Made by a program: the position numbers and the translations under genes. Below the pieces are notes generated by a model. That model was not told the origin of the DNA and made no database searches. It was given only the letters and a program-made list of their open reading frames with translations. From positions 248,001 through 312,000 of the forward strand of contig CAWFKW010000003.1 of the NCBI GenBank assembly GCA_963816535.1: a DNA stretch of 64,000 nt, read 5' to 3'. This stretch comes from CAWFKW01 sp963816535 (GTDB taxonomy: Bacteria > Bacteroidota > Ignavibacteria > Tepidaquicellales > OLB5). Of this stretch, positions 49,504-57,564 are shown piece by piece (positions within the stretch are counted from its first letter, which is position 1; each line of letters opens with the position of its first letter).

Positions 49504-51183
49504 TTATTTCAATAAAATCAGTTTCTTTGTATCGGTGAAATCTCCTGCTGTAACGCGGTAATAATATATCCCGCTTGCAAGGCCGGAGCCATCAAATGAT
49601 ACAATGTGGTATCCCGCTGAAGTTAATGATGCGTATATGTTTCTCACTTCTCTTCCCAGAACATCATATAAAGTAATAGTCACATTTGCGGCAACAGGCA
49701 GATCAAATTTGATCAATGTTGACGGATTAAACGGATTCGGGTAGTTCTGATGAAGTTTGAAATCAACGGGAATTCCGTTGTTTACCGGCATGCCTGTAAG
49801 CGATGCCGTACTGAAACTATCCGGCGCTGACCACGGCGACATGTTCTCGGCAAGTCCGCCGGGATTTTTTGACCTCACGTGCCAAAAATACGTTCTGCCG
49901 TACTCAAGCTGCGTCCCTGAATAAGTGAAAGAGGCATTTGTTAGCTCGTTTTCACTCTGCAAAACAATACCTGAGCCATCTAATATCTGGATATCATACG
50001 AGGTAAACGATGTTAAACTGTCCCATTTGAATTCCGGGATAAGCCCGGTTATCATGCTGCCATTAGCCGGTTGTATTAAACCCGGCGTTGGCGGAGCGTT
50101 GAAATATTTTAATACTGTTTTCCAGTGTTCATGGTTTGCGTCGTCGAATTTTTCTATGTTCCACTGCATACCAGAACCGCCGCGCCATACCCATAAGGCA
50201 TAACCCCAGCCATAATCTTTTGATGCGCTGAGTACGTCTTTGATATAATTTTCGCCGCCATTTTGCGGATAGAGCATTCCGAACTCGCCTAAAAACACTG
50301 GGACGCGTGTTGAAAGCTGAAAATCTCTCACCCGTTTTAAAACTGTTCCCCTGATAAAAGCTGAATCGAATCTGACCTGCGATAATGTTGTAATATCCCA
50401 ATACACCCCGGGGTAAGGGGAATGAAGCTGAATTGTATCTTTGGTATATTGTACAGGCTGATAGTTGTGAGTCGAATAAACCAGGTAACTGCCGTTAATA
50501 ACATATGGCGGAAAAAGCTCCGGCGTAGAATACGCGAAATTTTCGAGCAGTATAGGAATTTTTTTATCAACGGTGCGGATCTGCATGACAAAATTATTAT
50601 AAACGCTATCCATGTGGATATTGTACAGGTGTTCCAAAAAGAATTTGTAAAGCGCTGAGTTATTTGCCGGCACGCCCGTGTATTTAGGCCTAGGTTCCAC
50701 AACCAAATTAATGCCTACAAACAGGCTGTCGCTTTTATAACGCTGAACTATCATTTTCAGCATGTTCGCGTAAAGTGATTGCTCGGTTATATTCCCTGTA
50801 TTCCAAATTCTTGATTCGCCGGTTTGACCGCTTGATTCCAGGTATGTATCATAAGCTCCCGGCCCGGATCGTACAGCTATAACGTAACAAATTCCTTCCT
50901 GGCGGCATTTGCTTACTATATCGTCGGTCGACTGTATAGACGATTCGAGCGTATCATACGGGGCATCTTCGGATAAGAAGCCGCGAATTCCGATATGGAA
51001 TAAGTTGCCTCCATAGTTTTTGAAGTCAATATAGTCCTGCAGCGGATGGGTGTCTTCTATATTATATCCCCTGAAATACGCGGGGATCTGCCACAGTGCA
51101 AATTTTTTGTTAGTTGAGGGCGCATCCTGCGAAAAAGAAACCGACGCAAGGGCAAATAATAACAGAATTGTAATTGTTTTCAT
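49504..51183 (-). CDS. Secreted GH5-like glycoside hydrolase with T9SS sorting domain
   Basis: 559 residues: signal peptide (MKTITILLLFALASVSFS), a TIM-barrel glycosidase (about 30-360), a fibronectin-like module (about 365-470, IQPANGSMITGLIPEFKWDS...) and a sorting domain (QNYPNPFNPSTLIKFDLPVAAN ... KKLILLK). In the barrel, VGINLVVEPRP carries the likely acid/base Glu, VYSTHNYQPVQYTK the conserved His/Tyr, and VFLGEFGM the nucleophile Glu, the layout of GH5 (clan A) endoglucanases and mannanases. Substrate cannot be read, but a beta-1,4-glucan or mannan is the usual choice. It faces away from the neighbouring T9SS genes and is the only clear enzyme among the fifteen. Confidence 0.85.
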   Translation of the reverse strand: MKTITILLLFALASVSFSQDAPSTNKKFALWQIPAYFRGYNIEDTHPLQDYIDFKNYGGNLFHIGIRGFLSEDAPYDTLESSIQSTDDIVSKCRQEGICYVIAVRSGPGAYDTYLESSGQTGESRIWNTGNITEQSLYANMLKMIVQRYKSDSLFVGINLVVEPRPKYTGVPANNSALYKFFLEHLYNIHMDSVYNNFVMQIRTVDKKIPILLENFAYSTPELFPPYVINGSYLVYSTHNYQPVQYTKDTIQLHSPYPGVYWDITTLSQVRFDSAFIRGTVLKRVRDFQLSTRVPVFLGEFGMLYPQNGGENYIKDVLSASKDYGWGYALWVWRGGSGMQWNIEKFDDANHEHWKTVLKYFNAPPTPGLIQPANGSMITGLIPEFKWDSLTSFTSYDIQILDGSGIVLQSENELTNASFTYSGTQLEYGRTYFWHVRSKNPGGLAENMSPWSAPDSFSTASLTGMPVNNGIPVDFKLHQNYPNPFNPSTLIKFDLPVAANVTITLYDVLGREVRNIYASLTSAGYHIVSFDGSGLASGIYYYRVTAGDFTDTKKLILLK

Positions 51184-51288
51184 CAGAATAAAATATTTTA
51201 AGGATTGTCTTTTCTCATTCTCCTGCTCTCAAATTAATTAAATAATTATTGCATGTGTATCCCGTATTGAAGGTAGTCAGTTGTGCTG

Positions 51289-51555
51289 CAAAATTTACCA
51301 CTCCCCTGCCCCATCTCCATTTGGAGAGAGGACAAAAAAAAATCAACACAAAGAACGCAGAGGGCGATCACAAAAAGAGCCATGAAGAATTTAATACAAT
51401 TGGATTTGTATAGTAGTTGTCAGGCCCGTCAGAGCCGGGTAAACATGCCTGACACCTACAGCTACAAAATTTACCTCACCCCCAACACCTCTCCATTTGG
51501 AGAGGGGGCCAAAAAAAGAAATCAACACAAAGAACGCAGAGGGGGGTCACAAAGC
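51289..51555. repeat. Duplicated intergenic block around a palindrome
   Basis: Two related blocks of about 85 bases (51289-51373 and 51465-51555) share CAAAATTTACC, a CTCC-ATTT-GGAG hairpin (51314-51327; CCTCTCC/GGAGAGG at 51488-51505) and AACACAAAGAACGCAGAGG, in the same order. The 47-base palindrome at 51413-51459 lies between them. The rest of the 51184-51792 gap holds a fragment CCCTTCGACCTCCGC...CAGGGTGAC (about 51638-51681) and no gene. Confidence 0.75.
51413..51459. repeat. 47-bp palindromic repeat, family a (copy 2)
   Basis: Differs from the copy at 7532-7578 at two positions (one in the left arm, one in the loop). Same length and orientation. Confidence 0.8.
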
Positions 51556-51688
51556 ACGCAAAGAAAATAGAGATAAAATTTATTTTTGTTTTCTTAGTGG
51601 GATTAGTGTTCTTAGCGGTGGTGGGTAGACCATTACCCTTCGACCTCCGCTTTCGCGGGGGCAAGCTTCGCTCAGGGTGACTGGGCAT

Positions 51689-51722
51689 AAAAAAATCCCG
51701 CATCAGTTACCGAAGCGGGATT
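51689..51722 (-). terminator. Rho-independent terminator of the cold-shock gene
   Basis: Arms AATCCCGC (51694-51701) and GCGGGATT (51715-51722) with a 13-base loop, followed on the minus strand by TTTTTTT. Confidence 0.85.
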
Positions 51723-51792
51723 AAAAACACAATTATTTTTACCTGTGAAGCGTAGCTATGTATAATTCAATATTTCCAGCTGCAAATGAAAG

Positions 51793-51993
51793 TTAGATCT
51801 TTGTAACATTAACGGCCTGCGGGCCTTTTGAAGCTTCCTGCACTTCAAACTCGACTTCATCGCCTTCATTTAAGGTTTTGTAGCCGTCGCCATTGATTGA
51901 CTTGAAGTGTACAAATACATCGTTTCCGTTCTCTCTCTTAATGAATCCGTAGCCTTTCGTACTATCAAACCATTTAACAGTTCCCTTTTCCAT
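51793..51993 (-). CDS. Cold-shock domain protein (CspA family)
   Basis: 66 residues, a single CSD with both RNA-binding motifs: KGYGFIKRE (RNP1, about 13-21) and DVFVHFKSI (RNP2). It is an RNA chaperone that melts mRNA structure; whether it is cold-induced cannot be told. A Shine-Dalgarno AAAGGAA lies about 10 bases before the ATG. The 90-base leader between it and tRNA-Lys is AT-rich and shows no clear hairpin. It forms its own unit with a terminator. Confidence 0.93.
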   Translation of the reverse strand: MEKGTVKWFDSTKGYGFIKRENGNDVFVHFKSINGDGYKTLNEGDEVEFEVQEASKGPQAVNVTKI

Positions 51994-52083
51994 TTTGTTT
52001 TGTTTCCTTTCTTGGATAGTTAGTAGTGTATATTATAAATAATAAAACCGGACGTTTACACTTTTCCATCCTGTCTTATATAG

Positions 52084-52156
52084 TGAGGATAGAAGGACTC
52101 GAACCTTCGACCCACGCCTTAAAAGGGCGTTGCTCTACCAACTGAGCTATATCCCC
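52084..52156 (-). tRNA. tRNA-Lys (TTT)
   Basis: 73-base cloverleaf: acceptor GGGGATA/TATCCTC with one wobble, D arm GCTC...GAGC, anticodon stem ACGCC/GGCGT with loop CTTTTAA (anticodon TTT), T arm GAAGG TTCGAGT CCTTC, discriminator A. CCA is not encoded. Confidence 0.95.
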
Positions 52157-52523
52157 AGCCAATAAAAAATCTTTAACTCTTTTATAGCGTGGTGAACCTG
52201 ATTGCCAAGGGTGTAACTGAGACCCGGCGAATGATTTTCTGGTAAACTAAACGAACAAAATTAAAACCTGCTCCGGTTACATTTTCGAAGCAAAATTAAA
52301 ACATTTTATGTTGCAATATACCTAATTTCTTTCACTTATACAATGTAGCAGCCGGAAGGTAAACAATATTCTTGAATGTTTGGAAATTTTGCTTAAAATG
52401 ACTCAAATTCACAATAAACTTCATTTTCCCGAATTAGAGTCCAAAAAAAAGAGACTTCAAAATGAAATCCCCTGTCATCAAAGAACTCAATAAGTATTTA
52501 ATATTGGTAAAATATCAACAAAT
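52157..52523. other. Intergenic gap without recognisable genes
   Basis: AT-rich 367 bases between tRNA-Lys and the end of atpC. I see a short repeat of AAAATTAAAAC (about 52258 and 52294) and no terminator-like hairpin after atpC. Nothing else can be supported. Confidence 0.4.
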
Positions 52524-52934
52524 CTATTTCATGTCGGCAAGCTTTAGCCGGTTGATAGCCCTGAACAGCGCGGCCTTGGCGCGCTCAATATCAATTCCTT
52601 CTTCTTTAGACGCAATTCTTTGTTCAGCTCTTTGTTTTGCGGCTTCAGCGCGCTGAACGTCAATCTCGTCTGTAGCCTCGATCGATTCAGCCAGCATTGT
52701 AATTTTATTATCATGAACCTCAACAGTTCCGCCGCTTGTAGCAAATCTTCTGGTTTCGTTTTGTTTGTCCACAAATTTTACCGGGCCAACGGCAATTGTT
52801 GAAATGAACGCAGCATGCCGCGGAAGTATCTGGAAACTTCCTTCAACCCCCGGCGCGGTAAAGCTTTTCACTTCATCGCTGTATACCACCTTCGCAGGCG
52901 TTACAATATCTAACTGAATTAAATTATCTGCCAT
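52524..52934 (-). CDS. atpC: F1F0 ATP synthase subunit epsilon
   Basis: 136 residues. The N-terminal beta sandwich (IQLDIVTPAKVVYSDEVKSFTAPGVEGSFQILPRHAAFISTI) and C-terminal helical hairpin (EIDVQRAEAAKQRAEQRI...RAKAALFRAINRLK) are both complete, which allows autoinhibition of the rotary motor. The PGVEGSFQILPRHA motif is diagnostic. It follows atpD on the same strand after an 87-base gap with a hairpin. The two-gene atpDC arrangement apart from the other ATP synthase genes is typical of Bacteroidota and Chlorobi. Confidence 0.95.
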   Translation of the reverse strand: MADNLIQLDIVTPAKVVYSDEVKSFTAPGVEGSFQILPRHAAFISTIAVGPVKFVDKQNETRRFATSGGTVEVHDNKITMLAESIEATDEIDVQRAEAAKQRAEQRIASKEEGIDIERAKAALFRAINRLKLADMK

Positions 52935-52969
52935 TTATTACCTCACCCCGGCGCCATTGGTGCGCTATG

Positions 52970-52988
52970 CCTCTCCTAAAAGGAGAGG
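52970..52988. repeat. CCTCTCC-type hairpin between atpD and atpC
   Basis: Arms CCTCTCCT (52970-52977) and AGGAGAGG (52981-52988) with loop AAA. It resembles the hairpins at 51314 and 51488. Lying inside the atpDC transcript, it could affect the relative amounts of the two subunits. Confidence 0.65.
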
Positions 52989-53021
52989 GTTGCGGGAGCG
53001 AAAAATTATTCTATATTACTA

Positions 53022-54437
53022 TTATAACGTTTTAGCTTTTTCAATTGCTTCTTCAATTGTTCCAACCATATAAAACGAATTCTCAGGAAGGTCGTCATAC
53101 TCGCCGTTCATAATTCCTTTGAAACCTTTTATCGAATCCTCAAGCTTAACATATTTTCCAGGTTTGCCGGTGAACTGCTCGGCTACAAAAAACGACTGCG
53201 AAAGGAAACGCTGAATCTTTCTTGCCCTCTGCACTGTAAGCTTATCCTCGTCTGATAGCTCATCTATTCCAAGGATGCTGATAATATCCTGCAGGTCTTT
53301 ATATTTCTGCAGAACCATTTTCACCCCCTGAGCGACGTTATAATGTTCATCGCCTATTACGTTCGGGTCAAGAATTCTCGATGAAGATGCAAGCGGATCG
53401 ACCGCCGGGTAAATACCAAGCTCGGAAATCTTTCTGTCAAGCACTGTTGTTGCATCTAAATGAGAGAATACCGCCGCCGGCGCCGGGTCGGTTAAGTCAT
53501 CAGCCGGAACATAAATTGCCTGCACCGATGTGATAGAACCCTTATTAGTTGATGTAATTCTTTCCTGAAGCGCGCCCATTTCTGTTGCCAGAGTCGGCTG
53601 GTAACCTACGGCTGAAGGCATGCGCCCCAGCAGCGCTGATACTTCCGAGCCCGCCTGGGTAAATCTGAAAATGTTATCGATAAACAGCAGAACGTCTTTG
53701 CCCTCATCGTCGCGGAAATATTCAGCGACAGTTAATCCCGTTAAAGCGACCCTTTGCCTCGCGCCGGGAGGCTCGTTCATCTGCCCGAATACCAAAGCGG
53801 TTTTGCTTAAAACGCCTGACTCCTTCATTTCAACCCAAAGGTCGTTCCCTTCTCTTGTCCTTTCGCCTACTCCCGCAAAGACCGAATAACCGCCGTGGAA
53901 CGTGGCTATATTATTGATAAGTTCCTGGATAAGCACAGTTTTACCTACTCCCGCTCCGCCGAACAGACCTGTTTTTCCGCCTTTTGTATAAGGCTCAAGC
54001 AAGTCGACAACTTTTATTCCGGTTTCCAGGATCTCTTTTTGAGTTGATAGGTCCTCAAGCTTCGGGGGCGGACGGTGTATCGGATACTTTTTGCCTGTAT
54101 TAAGCGGCGCCAGGCCGTCAATCGTATGGCCGGTAACATTTATCAGCCTGCCTAAAACATCAGGGCCCACAGGAACCATTATAGGCGATCCTGTATCTAT
54201 AACATCCATTCCTCTAACAAGGCCATCAGTTGTATCCATGGCCACTGCTCTAACCCTGTCCTCGCCAAGGTGCTGCTGCACTTCAGCTATCAAGATATCT
54301 TCCTTACCGTCAGTGTTTTTTCTTGGAATTTCAAGCGCTGTATAGATTTCAGGAAGCTTTCCTTCCGAAAAGTCAATGTCTAACACAACGCCTATAATCT
54401 GGACAATTTTGCCCTTATTCTGCTGATTTTCTGGCAT
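53022..54437 (-). CDS. atpD: F1F0 ATP synthase subunit beta
   Basis: 471 residues. The catalytic nucleotide site has Walker A GGAGVGKT (160-167), GERTREGNDLW and the Walker B region VLLFIDNIFRFTQAGSEVSALLGRMPSAVGYQPTL; the DELSEED-equivalent reads DELSDED (in LGIDELSDEDKL). It makes ATP at the alpha-beta interface of F1 in the cytoplasmic membrane sector. The N-terminus (GKIVQIIGVVLDIDFSEGKLP) is normal, so the ATG at 54437 is accepted. Followed by atpC. Confidence 0.97.
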   Translation of the reverse strand: MPENQQNKGKIVQIIGVVLDIDFSEGKLPEIYTALEIPRKNTDGKEDILIAEVQQHLGEDRVRAVAMDTTDGLVRGMDVIDTGSPIMVPVGPDVLGRLINVTGHTIDGLAPLNTGKKYPIHRPPPKLEDLSTQKEILETGIKVVDLLEPYTKGGKTGLFGGAGVGKTVLIQELINNIATFHGGYSVFAGVGERTREGNDLWVEMKESGVLSKTALVFGQMNEPPGARQRVALTGLTVAEYFRDDEGKDVLLFIDNIFRFTQAGSEVSALLGRMPSAVGYQPTLATEMGALQERITSTNKGSITSVQAIYVPADDLTDPAPAAVFSHLDATTVLDRKISELGIYPAVDPLASSSRILDPNVIGDEHYNVAQGVKMVLQKYKDLQDIISILGIDELSDEDKLTVQRARKIQRFLSQSFFVAEQFTGKPGKYVKLEDSIKGFKGIMNGEYDDLPENSFYMVGTIEEAIEKAKTL

Positions 54438-54529
54438 CTAAATATATAATTATTATTAATTTTAAGAAATGTCCGTTACAAAACACAAATATAGCTTATT
54501 TTTCGGAAAGTTGAAAGGGAAGGAAGTGT

Positions 54530-54660
54530 GAGATTTGAGAATTGAGATTTCGGAATTGAGATTCAAATGCAAGCCAGGTTGCAAGTACAAGTTGAAAGTT
54601 ACAGGTAACAGTTTTTTTGCCTTTTGCCTTTTGCCTTTTGCCTTTTGCCTTTTGCCTTTG
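54530..54660. repeat. Three successive 7-base-period arrays
   Basis: From the stop codon of the PsbP-like gene (54662) leftwards: six perfect TTTTGCC units (54615-54656) plus a partial one, a degenerate stretch whose minus-strand reading has NAACTTG-like units (about 54567-54613), and five GAGATTT-like units (54530-54564). Each has a 7-base period but different bases. They fill most of the 54438-54661 gap. Confidence 0.8.
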
Positions 54661-54661
54661 A

Positions 54662-55183
54662 CTACTGTTTGATGAATTCAAATGAATCGATGCTGTTTTT
54701 GAAAGCTTCTTCATAAGCAGGATAAACTGCTTCGGGCGAACCGGCCGTTATAACATACATCCTTTTGTTTTTAACAAAATAATACTGCGCTCCGCGCATC
54801 TTCTCGGCTTTTTCGTCGCTGATGGTATAGTTTATATAATACGCAGGGACGCTGTCAATTTTAGTTTGGCCATGATCCAGAGTTTGATAACCCTGATAAC
54901 TTGTCCTGAAGTGATCTTCCATAGAACTTACAAATTTTTCGAGTCCCATTTTAAGCAGGGCGCTGTCGCCAAGCTGGCCGCTGCCTTGCAGTCCCACATT
55001 AATTTCTATATTCACGCCAGCAGACGCAGATACAACAATAGTCTCTGATACGCCGGTCTTTAATTTCCATCCTTCAGGAAAGTTCAGCTGGAAGCCGTAA
55101 TCATTGTTTACATAAGACTGCTGAGAAAATAAGATAGCGGTGGATGCAAGAATCAAAAATAAAATTGTTAAATATTTTTTCAT
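54662..55183 (-). CDS. Secreted PsbP/DcrB-like protein
   Basis: 173 residues: signal peptide MKKYLTILFLILASTAILFSQ, then a single alpha/beta domain with the PsbP-type start SYVNNDYGFQLNFPEGWKLKTG and strands ending KNSIDSFEFIKQ. The PsbP/DcrB (DUF1795) fold occurs in many small periplasmic proteins whose function is unknown. No lipobox is visible. The stop codon is two bases from the TTTTGCC array. It may share a transcript with the two zinc-ribbon genes upstream, but a 141-base gap separates them. Confidence 0.75.
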   Translation of the reverse strand: MKKYLTILFLILASTAILFSQQSYVNNDYGFQLNFPEGWKLKTGVSETIVVSASAGVNIEINVGLQGSGQLGDSALLKMGLEKFVSSMEDHFRTSYQGYQTLDHGQTKIDSVPAYYINYTISDEKAEKMRGAQYYFVKNKRMYVITAGSPEAVYPAYEEAFKNSIDSFEFIKQ

Positions 55184-55324
55184 ATAATTAGGCCGTCTGC
55201 ATTTTGTTTTTCAAGATTACTCAATCTTCCGGTATTATCAACAATTTTCTAAACATCCTCAACAACTTATTGTTATTAATTTAACCTTTGATCCGACTCA
55301 TTTCATAATTTTACACTTTTATCA

Positions 55325-56545
55325 CTACTTAGGCGGTTTTGGCTTCATATCTTTATCGTTATCAACTTCTATTTTCTTTGTCTTTCCGCCAATATACCTG
55401 TAGAAGCTCACGCTTTCATCAGACGGATCGTACTCAGATGTTTCTTTCAGGTCTATTGATGATGCGTTTTTGAGAACCCAGTCATTATCGTGAAGAAGCT
55501 GAACGGCGCCATTTCTATCAGCCTGCGTTTTGCTATAATAATAGTTGATAATCACCGGTTTTTTCCGATCGGAGTATTTCTTTATCATCTCTTTATTTAT
55601 CTTCACTAAATTCGAATCATCAACTGCATCGGTATATAGAGATATGTACAAGTTACCTTCCGACTCCGTAATTTTTGATACATTATAAGTGTATGAACTG
55701 TAAATTTTAGGAGGCGGGCTCTTCGTGCCGTTGTCATCATTGTTGCCGACAACAAAATAAACTACAATGCTGATAATAATAATCAAAACCAATGCCGCTA
55801 TTACAGCCCCGCACCCGCCTTTTTTCTTTCCGTAAACAGGGCCCGGAGGCGCTGCAGCCGGCTCCTGAATTTCAGCCAATTTCCGTTCGGCATCAGCGAA
55901 ATTCTCCTGTATCTGCTGGTTTATACCCGGCATTGGGATAAAACGCTGAGCAAGAGCGTTTACCTCGTTTATTAACGGAGGGATGTCGTTATTTGATGGG
56001 TCATATTCCTGAGCTTTATTGAGAGCCCTTATAACTTCATCTTTCGTTTTTTGAATGTTTGCAACAAGTTCGCCTCCGGAAAAAGAACCGCTGCCGAGTT
56101 CCACCATTTGTGAGGCAAGGCGCCTTCTCTCAGCGGTATTACGCACGGCTTTCACTGCCTCGGCGGCCGCATTCTTCTTAATGTTGGTTTGCTTGTCAGC
56201 CGGCGCATTCTGTAATGCGGTATCAAACATATTCATCATTTCACTAAAACGGGGATTAGCAACCGTGCTTAACTCGCCGGCGCAAAGAGCTTTACCGAAC
56301 CAGGCGCTGTAGTTTCTCATGTCCTGCTCTAATGCGCTGTCGAAATGGCTGTAAGCCTCCTTATAATTATTATTTTGCAGGGCCGCATAGGCAAGCGTCA
56401 TACAGTTCTGAATCACAGAATTTGAGCCGAGAATTTCAGAAACCAATATATTGCTGCCGCAATACTCGCATGTAACATTGAGGCTGCCCTCAGGTATTTT
56501 CAGTTCGGCCCCGCAATCGGGGCATCTTGCAGATACTAATTGCAT
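55325..56545 (-). CDS. Zinc-ribbon, TPR-like membrane protein with exported C-terminal domain
   Basis: 406 residues. Residues 1-35 are a zinc ribbon (CPDC at 8/11, CEYC at 26/29). Residues 40-200 are helical with TPR-like pattern (AYAALQNNNYKEAYSHFDSALEQDMRNYSAWFGKALC). A single membrane helix (about 255-275, GCGAVIAALVLIIIISIVVYFVVG) is followed by an outside domain of about 130 residues (ESEGNLYISLYTDAVDDSNL...). The topology suggests a cytoplasmic sensor coupled to an extracytoplasmic domain. The family is not one I can name. It is the downstream gene of a duplicated pair with seven bases between. Confidence 0.7.
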   Translation of the reverse strand: MQLVSARCPDCGAELKIPEGSLNVTCEYCGSNILVSEILGSNSVIQNCMTLAYAALQNNNYKEAYSHFDSALEQDMRNYSAWFGKALCAGELSTVANPRFSEMMNMFDTALQNAPADKQTNIKKNAAAEAVKAVRNTAERRRLASQMVELGSGSFSGGELVANIQKTKDEVIRALNKAQEYDPSNNDIPPLINEVNALAQRFIPMPGINQQIQENFADAERKLAEIQEPAAAPPGPVYGKKKGGCGAVIAALVLIIIISIVVYFVVGNNDDNGTKSPPPKIYSSYTYNVSKITESEGNLYISLYTDAVDDSNLVKINKEMIKKYSDRKKPVIINYYYSKTQADRNGAVQLLHDNDWVLKNASSIDLKETSEYDPSDESVSFYRYIGGKTKKIEVDNDKDMKPKPPK

Positions 56546-56552
56546 AAAATTG

Positions 56553-57368
56553 TCATGGTGTATTTATTAGGTTGTTACTAATTGAATAAATAAAAATACA
56601 TGCATATATAATAAATATTAACGCAGCGATCATCATGCTGCACCCGCTTTTTTTGGGACTGCTAACGTGCGCGGTTGATACAGCAGGTTCCTGAACGTCC
56701 GCCAACTTCAGTCCGGCATCCGCAGAATCCTGCTCAGATTTCGAATCCTGATTCGTAACAGCATTTACTTCGGTTATAAGCGTGTTTACGTCATTATTTG
56801 AGGCGTCATATTCATGCGCTTTCTCAAGAGCTCTTGTAATTTCCTCTTTCGTCTTCTTAATGTTCGCCGCTATATCTGCTGCAGATGCCGCCATATCGGG
56901 ATCTTTATCCCCCATCTCAATTTGAAGCATTTCTTCTCCCATTTTTATGTTGGGGGTAATGTGGCGGACACATTTTACAACTTCAGCGGCCGCAATTTTC
57001 TTCAGATTATTCTGTTTATCAGCGGACGCATAATTAATTGCAGTTTCAAACATGGTCATCATCTCATCAAAACGAGGATGCGCGACCGTGCCGAGCTCGC
57101 CTGTGCAGAGAGCTTTCCCGAACCATGCGCCGGAGTGTTTCAGATCGGCTTCTAGCGCGCTGTTAAAGTGGCCATAAGCCTCTTTATAATCTTCATTTTT
57201 GAGGGCGGCGTAAGCCAGAGTCATACAGTTCTGTATAACCGAATTTGAACCAAGCACGTCGGTAACCAAAATATTGCCTCCGCAGTACTCGCAAGTGACG
57301 TTAACGGCGCCTTGGGGTATATTTAAATCCGCCCCGCAATCGGGGCACTTTGCTGTAACTAGCTGCAT
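56553..57368 (-). CDS. Zinc-ribbon, TPR-like membrane protein (paralog, short)
   Basis: 271 residues, closely similar to the first 250 residues of the next gene (MQLVTAKCPDCGADLNIPQGAVNVTCEYCGGNILVTDVLGSNSVIQNCMTLAYAALKN). It has the same zinc ribbon and helical region and a C-terminal membrane helix (MIAALIFIIYACIFIYSIS), but lacks the extracytoplasmic domain and ends soon after the helix. It is the first gene of the pair. One copy may have lost, or the other gained, the outer domain. Confidence 0.7.
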   Translation of the reverse strand: MQLVTAKCPDCGADLNIPQGAVNVTCEYCGGNILVTDVLGSNSVIQNCMTLAYAALKNEDYKEAYGHFNSALEADLKHSGAWFGKALCTGELGTVAHPRFDEMMTMFETAINYASADKQNNLKKIAAAEVVKCVRHITPNIKMGEEMLQIEMGDKDPDMAASAADIAANIKKTKEEITRALEKAHEYDASNNDVNTLITEVNAVTNQDSKSEQDSADAGLKLADVQEPAVSTAHVSSPKKSGCSMMIAALIFIIYACIFIYSISNNLINTP

Positions 57369-57417
57369 AGGTTATTCAACCCTCCTCTGCGCATCATAGG
57401 CGCGCTTCTCCCCATCT

Positions 57418-57451
57418 ACGAGTCCACGACTCCTGCGAGTCGTTGACTCGT
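57418..57451. repeat. Near-perfect 15-base hairpin
   Basis: Arms ACGAGTCCACGACTC and GAGTCGTTGACTCGT with loop CTGC and one mismatch. The arms themselves contain nested GAGTC/GACTC palindromes. It lies between the zinc-ribbon gene pair and the SBP gene and might stop or slow transcription, but no T-run follows. Confidence 0.7.
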
Positions 57452-57540
57452 GGAGCTGCGGGCAGGGGGAGACTGTTTTTATATAATTTATGATCATTAT
57501 TCAATATTAGTTATTTATTATTAAAACCTGAAGCAAATAA

Positions 57541-57563
57541 TCTCACGTCTCACGTTTCACGTC
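57541..57563. repeat. Tandem heptamer array (TCTCACG type)
   Basis: Three units TCTCACG, TCTCACG and TTTCACG plus two bases, ending one base before the stop codon (57565-57567) of the SBP gene. The units are the same 7-base word, rotated, as those inside the SBBP signal-peptide genes at 32.8-38.2 kb, in the opposite direction relative to the gene. Confidence 0.8.
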
Positions 57564-57564
57564 A

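Noticed and set aside
51361..51570. Plus-strand frames in the 51.3-51.6 kb gap
   Set aside because: They run through the duplicated repeat block, and their products consist of repeat-derived low-complexity peptides.
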